Positions 1-7,464 of a DNA stretch of 32,170 bases are shown in pieces. A program made the translations under genes and the position numbers. The notes beneath the pieces are model-generated. The model made no database searches. It worked only from the letters and a program-made list of their open reading frames with translations, and was not told where the DNA came from. The stretch spans positions 1-32,170 of the forward strand of contig JAJZRJ010000033.1 in assembly GCA_021802775.1 (NCBI GenBank), given 5' to 3'. This DNA is from Deltaproteobacteria bacterium (GTDB lineage Bacteria > Desulfobacterota > Desulfobulbia > Desulfobulbales > Desulfurivibrionaceae). Within the stretch, counting starts at the first letter, position 1; each line of letters starts with the position of its first letter.

Positions 1-149
1 ATTCAATGCGATTCTACTGAGCTGTTCGGCGATTGGCAACCCAAAATGGAGGGTTGCCCCAAAGAGCAGAGCCGCCACCAGGGCCAACACCCCCACCGGC
101 AGCCCCGATACCAACCGACAAGGCATCCCGCTCCCACGACAGGGACCCC

Positions 150-710
150 ATGGACATCAGCCGATCCGAAAAAAAACGCCAGGCCAAACAGGTGGAGGAA
201 CTCGCCTACGAACTGGCGGCACTGCCCGCGGCCGAAATCCGTCGCCTGCCCTGCGACGCCGTAATCCGGGAGGAAATCCTCGCGGCCAAGGAGCTTAAGG
301 GCGGGGCGTACAAACGCCAGGTCAAGTATCTGGCCAAGGAGCTGCGCGAGCAGGAGACCGCGCCACTGCTCGCTTTCCTGGCCGAACGGCAGGGCTCGCA
401 ACTGCGGAAAAAACAGGAATTCCACGAACTGGAACAGTTGCGCGAGGCGATCATCACCGATGTGCTCGCAGCTCACGACGAGGCCCGCGCCGAGGAACGC
501 CCTCTGGACGAGGAGTGGCCCAGCCCGGCCATCGACAAGGCCGTGGCGCGCCTGCCGGAACTCGATGCGGCCACGGTCCGCACCGCCGCGGCCCGCTACG
601 CCCGGAACCGCAAATCCGCCTACAGCAAGGAAATCTTCCGCGCCCTGAAAACCGCGCAGGAACGACTGCTTCTTGCCAATCGCCGTGCCGCCCGGCAGCA
701 GAACCCCTGA
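150..710 (+). CDS. darP: DarP/YjgA family (DUF615) ribosome-associated protein
   Basis: The 186-aa product is highly charged and mostly helical. It opens with a SRSEKKRQAK-type stretch and continues with YKRQVKYLAKELRE, the pattern of the DUF615/YjgA family, whose E. coli member (DarP) binds late 50S assembly intermediates. The frame is open upstream to a TTG near 33, but residues before the ATG at 150 are proline-rich and unlike the family, and length from 150 matches the usual 180 or so residues. There is only a weak purine-rich ribosome site (AGGGAC) before this ATG. The next gene starts 17 nt after the stop, so the two are probably cotranscribed. Cytosolic, with no signal peptide or membrane segment. 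Family call is fairly sure; the exact role in this organism is inferred. Confidence 0.85.
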   Translation: MDISRSEKKRQAKQVEELAYELAALPAAEIRRLPCDAVIREEILAAKELKGGAYKRQVKYLAKELREQETAPLLAFLAERQGSQLRKKQEFHELEQLREAIITDVLAAHDEARAEERPLDEEWPSPAIDKAVARLPELDAATVRTAAARYARNRKSAYSKEIFRALKTAQERLLLANRRAARQQNP

Positions 711-727
711 CCAGGAGCAGCAACCCC

Positions 728-1165
728 ATGGACTACCGCACCGGCACCATCAACCGCGTGGTCACCATCCGCTTCGACGAGGGCGATGACTTCCTTGGCG
801 GCCTCTCCGAGGTGGTGCGCCGCGAGAACATCCGCTGCGCCTGGCTCTTCGTGCTCGGTGGCCTGCGCCAGGCCGAGGTGGTCACCGGCCCCAAGGAACC
901 GGTGATGCCGCCCGACCCGGTCTGGCAGGCGGTAAACGGCGCCCGCGAAACCCTGGGCGCCGGTTCCGTCTACTGGGAAGGCGACGAACCCAAAATTCAC
1001 CTCCACGCCGCCTTGGGCCACCATGGCGAGACCATCACCGCCTGCGTGCGCAAAGGCACCAAGGTCTATCTGGTGCTGGAGGTCTGCCTCATCGAGATCA
1101 GCGGCATCGACGCCACCCGCCCCTGGTACGACGCCGGCGGCTTCAACCGCCTCACCTTCGCGTAA
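728..1165 (+). CDS. PPC/DUF296 domain protein
   Basis: A 145-aa single-domain protein. The C-terminal half, with IHLHAALGHHGETITACVRK followed by a hydrophobic strand ending in EVCLIEI, is the hallmark of the PPC (plants and prokaryotes conserved, DUF296) fold, a trimeric domain found alone in many bacteria and fused to AT-hooks in plants. No DNA-binding tail is present here. The start at 728 has a good ribosome site (AGGAG at 713-717). It lies 17 nt behind darP and probably shares its transcript. The biochemical function of stand-alone bacterial PPC proteins is not settled; the histidine-rich strand could bind metal, but that is inference. Confidence 0.85.
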   Translation: MDYRTGTINRVVTIRFDEGDDFLGGLSEVVRRENIRCAWLFVLGGLRQAEVVTGPKEPVMPPDPVWQAVNGARETLGAGSVYWEGDEPKIHLHAALGHHGETITACVRKGTKVYLVLEVCLIEISGIDATRPWYDAGGFNRLTFA

Positions 1166-1189
1166 GCAGACGATCATCCATTTTTTTCG

Positions 1190-1219
1190 TTGACAGGCTC
1201 TGCCCCCTCCCTCCACAAT
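1190..1219 (+). promoter_or_regulatory. Sigma70-type promoter for the CBM48 gene
   Basis: TTGACA at 1190-1195 and CACAAT at 1214-1219 with an 18-bp spacer. It lies in the gap between the PPC gene and the ATG at 1284, giving a leader of about 60 nt. The -35 is perfect and the -10 matches 4 of 6. Confidence 0.55.
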
Positions 1220-1283
1220 GGGTGCAGTGGGTCCATTCCGCGCAAGCCGATCTATATTTCCGTTTACAGTGGAGGATAACACG

Positions 1284-1607
1284 ATGGCAGCGACTAAGGT
1301 ATCTACGCCGAAAAAGGCCGCCACGGCCAAAATCCCGAAGAAAAGCGTCCCCGCGCACGAGTTCGCCCTGGCCGCGCCGGAGGCCGCGACGGTCTACCTG
1401 GTGGGCGACTTCAACCACTGGGATGACGGCAAGGACAAGATGCGCAAGATGAAGGACGGCACCCACAAAAAGAGCGTCAAGCTCAAACCCGGCCGCTACG
1501 AATACCGCTTTGTGGTGGACGGCCAGTGGTGGACCGATCCGGGCAACGAAAACCGCTGCGCCAGCCCCTACGGCACCGACAACTCGGTGCTCTATATTCC
1601 GGAATAA
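1284..1607 (+). CDS. Small stand-alone CBM48 / AMPK-type glycogen-binding domain protein
   Basis: A 107-aa protein with a Lys/Ala-rich N-terminus (about 28 residues) followed by one beta-sandwich domain. The signatures VYLVGDFNHWDD and GRYEYRFVVDGQWWTDP are typical of the isoamylase N-terminal/CBM48 family, which binds alpha-glucans in glycogen branching enzymes and AMPK beta subunits. No catalytic domain is attached. The ATG at 1284 has a strong GGAGG (1271-1275); the same frame extends further upstream but without such a site. It has its own candidate promoter and a terminator 25 nt downstream, so it is probably monocistronic. A role in glycogen metabolism or sensing is inference from the domain. 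Confidence 0.85.
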   Translation: MAATKVSTPKKAATAKIPKKSVPAHEFALAAPEAATVYLVGDFNHWDDGKDKMRKMKDGTHKKSVKLKPGRYEYRFVVDGQWWTDPGNENRCASPYGTDNSVLYIPE

Positions 1608-1631
1608 CCTCTTTCTCGTCCGTACTGCGCA

Positions 1632-1661
1632 AAAAGCCCGTGCCGGGTGGCACGGGCTTTT
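1632..1661. terminator. Bidirectional intrinsic terminator
   Basis: A perfect 13-bp stem, 1632-1644 (AAAAGCCCGTGCC) with 1649-1661, and a GGGT loop. A-rich and T-rich stem ends give a U-tract in either direction. It sits between the converging CBM48 gene and the carboxyltransferase gene (stop at 1689 on the minus strand) and should end both. Confidence 0.85.
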
Positions 1662-1688
1662 CATTATTCATTGCCGGTCGCTTCGGGT

Positions 1689-3596
1689 TTACTCGGCCGG
1701 GGTCACCTTGACCAGTTCATCGCCAGGCTGCACCGCGGCGCCGACCTTAGTGGCAATCTTTTCCACCTTGCCATTCACCAGGCTGTTGATCGGGGTCTGC
1801 ATCTTCATCGCTTCCAGGATCGCCAGCCGATCGCCGACCTTGACCTCCTGGCCCACGGCGACGCTCACCTCGCAGACATTGGCATTGAAGGGCGCCCGCA
1901 TGTCGCCGGCCTTGGCCAGATCCTCGATCTCCTGCTTGCTGAGCTTCGCGGCCTTGGCCTCGCCCCCCTTCACCGCCTCGGGCTCGAACTCGAAGACCCG
2001 CTGGTGGTGGTCGACATTGAGGTAGACGTGGGTCTTGCCATCCTCGTCGGTCTGCATGGGGCCGATCTCGATCACGTGCTCCTTGCCGGAGTGGTCGCAG
2101 AACTTGATGGTCTCGCCCAATTTGAAACCACCGCGGCGGAAGAGGATGGAGGGCGGCAGCACATGGGCACGGCCGAACTTCTCCTCGAATTTGAAGAAGG
2201 CCACCGCGTCGTTGGGATGCTGGAGATAGGTGACAAGCTGCTGGTCAGTGGGCTCGTAGCCGAGCTTACTGGCCAGCTCCTGCCGCTCCTTCGCGATGTC
2301 CATGTCCTCGATCTTGTCCATGCCGCCTTCCTTCTTGAGCACCTCCTTCCAACTGGCGCCGAAGACCTTCTCGTAGATCCAGTCGGCCGGCTGATAGAAG
2401 GGAAAGGGGCCGTACTTGCCGAGCAGCAGGTTCTTGAGGTCGCCGGAGGGGTTGCCGTAGCGGTCGCCGCCCTGAACGTTGCTCACCGCCGTGGTCCACA
2501 AAATCTGGGAACCGGGGGTGACGCTCCAGAAATTGCCCAGCTCCTTCTGCACCTTGGGCAATTCCTCGTGGAGGATGGTGGGCATCTTCTCCAGGAACTT
2601 GCCCTTCACCGCCTGCTCGAAGCTCGATCCGGCGGCACCGCCGGGCAGCTTGTGGAGCTGCACCGTGGGGTCGAAGCCCTTGAACTGGGACTCGAAATAT
2701 TCATAGTATTTGCGCTCGCTGCGCAGCACGTCGGAGGTTTCGACCACTGCCTTTTCGTCAAGGCCGACGGCCTTGCGGCCATACTCTGCCAGGGTCTGCA
2801 CCACGGTGAGAATCGAAGGCGGGCCGTAATAACCGGAGAAGGCATGATCCGAGGCATCGACGATCTTGGCCCCGGCCAGCACCGCGGCGGTGGTCCTGGC
2901 CACGTCGTTGCCGTCGGTGTTATGGCCATGGTAGTGGATAATGAGGTCCGGATACTTCTGGAGAATGGCATCGACCAGATCGCCGATCCGCTTCGGGGTG
3001 CCTAAGCCGCCGTGGTTCTTGATGCAGAGGGTGATCTCCTGGCCGGTCACCTTGAGGATCTCGCCCACCTTCCTGACGTAATAGTCGTCGGTGTGCTCCG
3101 GTCCGGTGGAGAAGCAGACCGCCGGCTCGAGGACCATGCCGGCCTTCTGCACCTCCTCGAAGACCGCGACCATGTTGGGCACATGGTTCAGGAAGTCGAA
3201 GACCCGCCAGACATCGACGTACTTGGCGTATTCCCGCACCACCAATCGAATGACATTCTGCGGATAGGGCCGGTAGCCGAAGAGGTTGATGCCGCGGCAC
3301 AAGGTCTGGAACATGGTCTTGGGCATGCGCTCGCGCAAGAGTTCCAGCTTGAGAAACGGGTCCACCTGCTTGCGCAGGATATCCACATGGATCGAGGCGC
3401 CGCCGGTGATCTCCAGCGAGAAAAATCCCGCCTGTTCGCGCGGCTTGGCCGCCAGCAGATCGGTGTGGAGCAGAATCCGGTTCTTGTAGTCGGACTGCGA
3501 CAGGTCACGGGCGGTGTTGGTCACATAGTAGCCATCCGCCTGGCGCAGGGTGCGCACCACCTCGGCCGGGCTCATGCCATGAACGATTCGTCCCAT
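1689..3596 (-). CDS. Pyruvate carboxylase B / oxaloacetate decarboxylase alpha-like carboxyltransferase with biotinyl domain
   Basis: A 635-aa protein with three parts: an HMGL-like TIM-barrel carboxyltransferase (about 20-290), a PYC_OADA conserved domain (about 300-540) and a C-terminal biotinyl domain with EAMKM (biotinylated Lys598). Compared with pyruvate carboxylase, the key Asp and Gln (RDLSQ, D31 and Q34), the RG..GY substrate motif (R101, Y108), the carbamylated lysine (CIK, K193) and the metal HxH (H221, H223) are kept. However, the usual PGGQYTN/PGGM-TN loop reads PGGAAGSS, so the catalytic threonine is absent, and KDMAG reads KNHGG. Start ATG has AGGAG seven bases upstream. It follows the biotin carboxylase by 55 nt, so the two form a two-subunit carboxylase operon. 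The substrate is most simply pyruvate, but the altered loop makes another keto acid possible. Confidence 0.85.
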   Translation of the reverse strand: MGRIVHGMSPAEVVRTLRQADGYYVTNTARDLSQSDYKNRILLHTDLLAAKPREQAGFFSLEITGGASIHVDILRKQVDPFLKLELLRERMPKTMFQTLCRGINLFGYRPYPQNVIRLVVREYAKYVDVWRVFDFLNHVPNMVAVFEEVQKAGMVLEPAVCFSTGPEHTDDYYVRKVGEILKVTGQEITLCIKNHGGLGTPKRIGDLVDAILQKYPDLIIHYHGHNTDGNDVARTTAAVLAGAKIVDASDHAFSGYYGPPSILTVVQTLAEYGRKAVGLDEKAVVETSDVLRSERKYYEYFESQFKGFDPTVQLHKLPGGAAGSSFEQAVKGKFLEKMPTILHEELPKVQKELGNFWSVTPGSQILWTTAVSNVQGGDRYGNPSGDLKNLLLGKYGPFPFYQPADWIYEKVFGASWKEVLKKEGGMDKIEDMDIAKERQELASKLGYEPTDQQLVTYLQHPNDAVAFFKFEEKFGRAHVLPPSILFRRGGFKLGETIKFCDHSGKEHVIEIGPMQTDEDGKTHVYLNVDHHQRVFEFEPEAVKGGEAKAAKLSKQEIEDLAKAGDMRAPFNANVCEVSVAVGQEVKVGDRLAILEAMKMQTPINSLVNGKVEKIATKVGAAVQPGDELVKVTPAE

Positions 3597-3651
3597 CTTA
3601 ACTCTCCTCTACTGCACTCATGTTGCTCGCAAAAGCTCATCCGCCAGCGCC

Positions 3652-5094
3652 TCAGACGGCGTACGGATTCTCCTTGCGGTAGTGGATTTCCGCGATCAGC
3701 CGCGCCAGCTTGCTGCCCTCCGACTCGACATCCTCATACTCCAGCAGATGGGTATGGGTATCGAGGAAGGAGGTGTCGAACTCGCCCTTCTTGAAGTCGC
3801 GGTCATCGATGACCCGCAGGTAGAAGGGGATGGTGGTCTTGGGGCCGATGATCACGAAGTTGTTCAAGCAGCGGCGCAGGCGATCCACGGTCTCGTTCCA
3901 GGAAAAGCCGTGGACGGTGAGTTTCACCAGCAGCGAGTCGTAGACCTCGGGAATGGTATAGCCCTGGTAGACAAAGCCGTCGAGCCGCACCCCGTAGCCG
4001 CCGGGCGAGCGGTAAACCGAAACGGTCTTGCCGCCCTCGGGCATGAAGTTGTTCTGCGGGTCCTCGGCGTTGATCCGCACCTCGATGGCGTAACCGCGAA
4101 TCTGCACATCCTCCTGGGAGAAGGAGAGCTTCTTGCCCAGGGCCAGCTTGATCTGGGTGCGGACGATGTCGATGCCGGTGACCATCTCGGTCACCGTATG
4201 CTCCACCTGGATGCGGGTGTTGATCTCCATGAAGTAGAAGTTCCGGTCCTTGTCGACCAGGAACTCGACAGTGCCGGCATTGAAGTATTTGGCAGCCTTG
4301 GCAGCCTTGACCGCGGTCTCGCAGATCTTGTCCACCAAGGCCTTATCTTCAATGAGCGAGGGCGCGATCTCCACCAGCTTCTGATTGCGGCGCTGGATCG
4401 AGCAGTCGCGGGAGCCGAGGTGAACGGTGGTGCCCGCCTTGTCGGCGATGATCTGCACCTCGATGTGTTTGGGGGTCAATACCACCTTTTCGAGGTAGAC
4501 CGAGTCATTGTTGAAGGCGGCCTTGGCCTCGGCGCGGGCCACCGGAATTTCGGCCCGCAGCTGCTTCTCGTTATCCACCCGGCGGATGCCGCGGCCACCG
4601 CCGCCGGCCGTGGCCTTGAGCATCACCGGATAGCCGTATTTCCTGCAGAACTCCACCGCCATCTGCACCCCGTCGTCGCCGGCCGGCAGGTTGTCGGTGC
4701 CGGGCACCATGGGAATGCCGGCCTCCTTCATGATGCGGCGGGCAGTGACCTTGTCGCCCAGAGACTGCACCACATCCGAGGGTGGGCCGATGAAGATGAT
4801 GCCCGCATCCTCGCATGCCTTGGCAAAGGCGGGATTCTCGGCCAGGAAGCCGTAGCCGGGATGGATGGCGTCGGCCCCGGCCTTCTTCGCCGCGGCGATC
4901 ACCTTGTCGATGTTGAGATAGTCGCAGCGGGGGCCGTCGCCGAGCCAGACCGCCTCGTCGGCGGTGCGGATGTGGAGCGCGTCGTTGTCCGGGGTTTCAT
5001 AGACCCCGATGGCGACATGATCGAGCTCCTGGATGGCGCGGATGACCCGCAGGGCAATTTCGCCTCGGTTGGCTACCAGTATCTTCTTCTTCAC
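3652..5094 (-). CDS. Biotin carboxylase subunit (PycA/AccC-like)
   Basis: A 480-aa ATP-grasp biotin carboxylase: N-terminal domain from KKKILVANRGEIALRVIRA, the glycine-rich ATP loop GGGGRGIR near 165, CSIQRRNQKLVEIAP and the catalytic MEINTRIQVEHTVTE segment near 290-305. It carboxylates the biotin of a partner carrier using ATP and bicarbonate. The start is a GTG at 5094 with GAGG six bases upstream. No separate biotin carrier or accA/accD lies here; the next gene downstream carries both carboxyltransferase and biotinyl domains. The pair therefore resembles two-subunit (alpha4beta4) pyruvate carboxylase more than acetyl-CoA carboxylase. The HIEVQI strand is preceded by LTPK rather than the usual RPRH-like residues, a minor divergence. 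Confidence 0.9.
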   Translation of the reverse strand: MKKKILVANRGEIALRVIRAIQELDHVAIGVYETPDNDALHIRTADEAVWLGDGPRCDYLNIDKVIAAAKKAGADAIHPGYGFLAENPAFAKACEDAGIIFIGPPSDVVQSLGDKVTARRIMKEAGIPMVPGTDNLPAGDDGVQMAVEFCRKYGYPVMLKATAGGGGRGIRRVDNEKQLRAEIPVARAEAKAAFNNDSVYLEKVVLTPKHIEVQIIADKAGTTVHLGSRDCSIQRRNQKLVEIAPSLIEDKALVDKICETAVKAAKAAKYFNAGTVEFLVDKDRNFYFMEINTRIQVEHTVTEMVTGIDIVRTQIKLALGKKLSFSQEDVQIRGYAIEVRINAEDPQNNFMPEGGKTVSVYRSPGGYGVRLDGFVYQGYTIPEVYDSLLVKLTVHGFSWNETVDRLRRCLNNFVIIGPKTTIPFYLRVIDDRDFKKGEFDTSFLDTHTHLLEYEDVESEGSKLARLIAEIHYRKENPYAV

Positions 5095-5155
5095 AGGGTA
5101 CCTCTTTTCCGCTACATTACAGGCGGCATGCCGGCGGCCGCGTCCAAACCAATAT

Positions 5156-5197
5156 CCCCATCCGCGGGGGTAATTTCCTGTTCAAAACTCCCCCCGC
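5156..5197 (-). promoter_or_regulatory. Possible competing hairpins in the biotin carboxylase leader
   Basis: On the transcript strand upstream of the GTG at 5094, a G-rich arm (5191-5197) can pair with a C-rich arm (5164-5170) over 7 bp. The same 5166-5169 bases can instead pair with 5156-5159. The two hairpins exclude each other, as in an attenuator. No U-tract follows either one, so regulation is only a possibility. Confidence 0.25.
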
Positions 5198-5230
5198 AAA
5201 ACGTCCCATACCTGTTGAAAAATAACGCAA

Positions 5231-5314
5231 TTACAAGCCGCTGAACAGCATAAGCACAACGCTCAACCAAGTGAATGTAGCACAGAATATTGGGGCAGGC
5301 AAGAGCTTAATCAT
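5231..5314 (-). CDS. Possible 27-aa membrane peptide
   Basis: An ATG at 5314, preceded by AGGAA at a workable distance, opens a 27-codon frame ending with TAA at 5231. The peptide starts MIKLLPAPIF and is almost entirely hydrophobic, so it could form one membrane helix. It stands alone in the 388-bp gap between cooS and the biotin carboxylase gene, on their strand, 136 nt upstream of the latter's GTG. I recognise no family. Such frames can arise by chance, so support is weak; apart from this and the hairpins noted, the gap shows nothing. Confidence 0.25.
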   Translation of the reverse strand: MIKLLPAPIFCATFTWLSVVLMLFSGL

Positions 5315-5420
5315 GGGAAATTCCTGCGCTGGAGGCTCTGGAGGTCGGTCACTCGCTTCCGGGCATTTAGGGAGGCGGATCAGAAGAAAAACAGCCACCG
5401 GTGCACGCAGCAACGCAACC

Positions 5421-5450
5421 GGCCCGGAGGGGTAACAACCGATCCGGGCC
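5421..5450 (-). terminator. Stem-loop downstream of cooS
   Basis: GGCCCGGA at 5421-5428 pairs with TCCGGGCC at 5443-5450 (8 bp, 14-nt loop), about 33 nt after the cooS stop. No good U-tract follows on the minus strand, so this is a likely 3' end or stabilising structure rather than a textbook terminator. Confidence 0.4.
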
Positions 5451-5482
5451 GTCGTCTGTGCCGTCACGGGAACACGGGTGGA

Positions 5483-7357
5483 TCAGGAAAGCCCCAGCGC
5501 CTTGCGCTTGCCGATGATCCGCCGGTCGAGCAGCTCGGCCGCCTTGAACGGATCGGGCTCAACCACAAAGCTGGCCCCCACCAGAGCTTCCAGGCCGTTC
5601 AAAGCCAGGTCGGTGACCACCTTGGAGCCGAGGATGTTGGGCGGCAGCCCCAGATGGGTATAGATGCCGCAGGCCACCGCATAGAGGCCGATGGCCGCCG
5701 CCTTTTCCGAATACCACTCGGGCGAGGAGGCGCCCACCGGCAGGTCGGAGATATCCACCCCCAGTTCGCTGGCGATCAAGGCGCAGAGCTGGAGAATCCG
5801 CGAGTTGTCCACGCAGCTGCCCATGTGGAGGACCGGCGGGATGCCCAGAGACCCGCACACCGCCTTGAGGCCCGGTCCGGCCATGGAGATCGCCTCGGGC
5901 ATCAGCAGCCCGGCCTTCCCGGCGGCGGTGGTCACGCAGCCGGTGACCAGAACCAGGATGTCCTTTTCGATCAGGGCCTTGGCCAGGCCGACGTTGCAGG
6001 AATCCTGCTGGAATTTCGGGTTGTTGCAACCGACAATGGCGACAAAGCCCCGCACCTGTCCACCCTTGACCGCATCGAGCAGCGGGGTGAGGCTGCCGCC
6101 TAAAGCGCCAAGGATCGCCTCGTTGCTGAAGCCGGTCATGATCTCCACCGGCGCGCCCGGAATCTCCACCCGGTTGGGATCGCGCCGGGCAAATCCCTCC
6201 ACGGCGATAGCGACGATCTCCCTGGCCTGGGCCAGGGCGGTCTCCGGCCGGACGTTGAAATGGATGGCGCCGGTGAATTTGGCCTTGTTGGCGGTGGTGA
6301 TGAACTTGGTGTGGTAGCAGGCGGCCGCCGGAATCAGGCTCGGCATGATGCACTGGTAGTCGACGACGATCGCCTCCACCGCGCCGGTGACCACCGCCAG
6401 CTCGGTCATCAAGTGATTGCCGGCCATGGGGATGCCCTGGCGGGCCAGAATCTCGTTGCCGGTGCAGCAGAGCCCGGCGACATTGATGCCGCTGGCGCCC
6501 ATTGCCTTGGCCCTGGCCAGCAGTGCCGGGTCCTGGGCCGCGGCAACGATCATCTCGCTCACCACCGGGTTATGGCCATGGACCAGGATGTTCACCCGGT
6601 CTTTTTTGATTACCGCGAGGTTTACCTTCGCCTTTTTGGGAGTGGGGGTGCCGAAGATCACGTCGGAGAGTTCGGTGCCGATCATCGAGCCGGCCCAGCC
6701 GTCGGCCAGGGCGGTGCGCGCCGCATGGATCAGGGTGTTGGGGGCGTCGTTGTCGCAGCCCATGTGGGTGCGGTGCATCATCTCGGCGATCTCCCGGTCC
6801 ACCCCGCGCGGGGTCATGCCGAGCTTCTGCCAGATCGCCCGGCGCTTGGCAGGCGCCCGGCACATGAAGGAAACCTCCTTTTTGCGGCTGCCGAAGTCGG
6901 CGTAGAAAACATCCAAGACATCGCGGGCGATCTCGAGAATCTTCCGGCCCTCGGTCTTGACCCCGATCTCCCCGGCTATGCGGACCAGCTTTGCCTCGTC
7001 CTTGATCCGGTAATCCTTGGTGGTGCCCTCGACAATCGCCTCCAGCACCTCGACCAGATCGCGGCCGTGATCGGAGTGGCCGGCGGAGCCGCCGGCGATG
7101 AAGCGGCCGAAGTTCCTGGCCACCACCACGTCAACGTCGGCGCCGCAGACGCCGCGCCGCATCTTGTCGCTGATCCGGCACGGCCCCATGACACAGTTGC
7201 GGCAGGTGGTGCCCAGCTCGCAGAACTTGCAGTGCGGGGTCTGCTGTTCCAGCCGGTCCCAGGCCGTCTCCACCCCGTCGCGCCCGGCCTTGGCGAGCAT
7301 TTGCCTGGCGTCGGGCCAGATGGATTTATCCTCGATCGATCGCTTTTCCCTTGCCAT
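5483..7357 (-). CDS. cooS: Ni-Fe-S carbon monoxide dehydrogenase catalytic subunit (CooS)
   Basis: A 624-aa monofunctional CODH that interconverts CO and CO2 at a NiFe4S4 C-cluster. The visible C-cluster ligands are H262 (GHNP), C298 (CCTGNE), C336 (YQCIMP), C444 (GCNNPK), C474 (TGCVTT) and C515 (MGSCVDNSR). The N-terminal cysteines are C43, C46, C52, C55, C60 and C71. The D-cluster pair is CX2C (C43-C46), the Desulfovibrio-type arrangement, rather than the more common CX7C. The His/Lys proton-path motifs GHSDHGRD and EWYSEK are present. Start ATG follows a strong GGGGAGG. No cooC nickel chaperone, cooF ferredoxin, hydrogenase or acetyl-CoA synthase subunits lie nearby. A CooA operator sits about 92 bp upstream, so expression is probably CO-induced. 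Confidence 0.97.
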   Translation of the reverse strand: MAREKRSIEDKSIWPDARQMLAKAGRDGVETAWDRLEQQTPHCKFCELGTTCRNCVMGPCRISDKMRRGVCGADVDVVVARNFGRFIAGGSAGHSDHGRDLVEVLEAIVEGTTKDYRIKDEAKLVRIAGEIGVKTEGRKILEIARDVLDVFYADFGSRKKEVSFMCRAPAKRRAIWQKLGMTPRGVDREIAEMMHRTHMGCDNDAPNTLIHAARTALADGWAGSMIGTELSDVIFGTPTPKKAKVNLAVIKKDRVNILVHGHNPVVSEMIVAAAQDPALLARAKAMGASGINVAGLCCTGNEILARQGIPMAGNHLMTELAVVTGAVEAIVVDYQCIMPSLIPAAACYHTKFITTANKAKFTGAIHFNVRPETALAQAREIVAIAVEGFARRDPNRVEIPGAPVEIMTGFSNEAILGALGGSLTPLLDAVKGGQVRGFVAIVGCNNPKFQQDSCNVGLAKALIEKDILVLVTGCVTTAAGKAGLLMPEAISMAGPGLKAVCGSLGIPPVLHMGSCVDNSRILQLCALIASELGVDISDLPVGASSPEWYSEKAAAIGLYAVACGIYTHLGLPPNILGSKVVTDLALNGLEALVGASFVVEPDPFKAAELLDRRIIGKRKALGLS

Positions 7358-7421
7358 AAAGCATCCTCCCCTGTCTGTGGTCAGCGGTTGTTCCTGGAAC
7401 GGTTCCGCACGTCGCCGTATG

Positions 7422-7464
7422 ATCCTACGCGGCTCTTGCCCAAGATACTGTCAGCTTCCCGACA
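7422..7464 (-). promoter_or_regulatory. CooA operator and candidate cooS promoter
   Basis: Positions 7449-7464 read TGTCA-N6-CGACA on the plus strand, the same as the Rhodospirillum rubrum CooA site pattern as I recall it. On the cooS strand a TAGGAT -10 follows at 7427-7422, putting a start near 7415 and the operator centre about 41 bp upstream, as at class II CRP-family promoters. The operator overlaps the cooA stop codon (7451-7453). Confidence 0.75.

Noticed and set aside
33-149. N-terminal extension of the DarP/YjgA frame from a TTG at 33
   Set aside because: The added residues are proline-rich, not found in the family, and lack a ribosome site; ATG at 150 gives the family N-terminus.
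1647-3005. Long plus-strand frame opposite the carboxyltransferase gene
   Set aside because: Shadow of a well-supported gene; it would start inside the shared terminator.
3682-5244. Long plus-strand frame opposite the biotin carboxylase
   Set aside because: Antisense to a complete, motif-bearing gene; no independent support.
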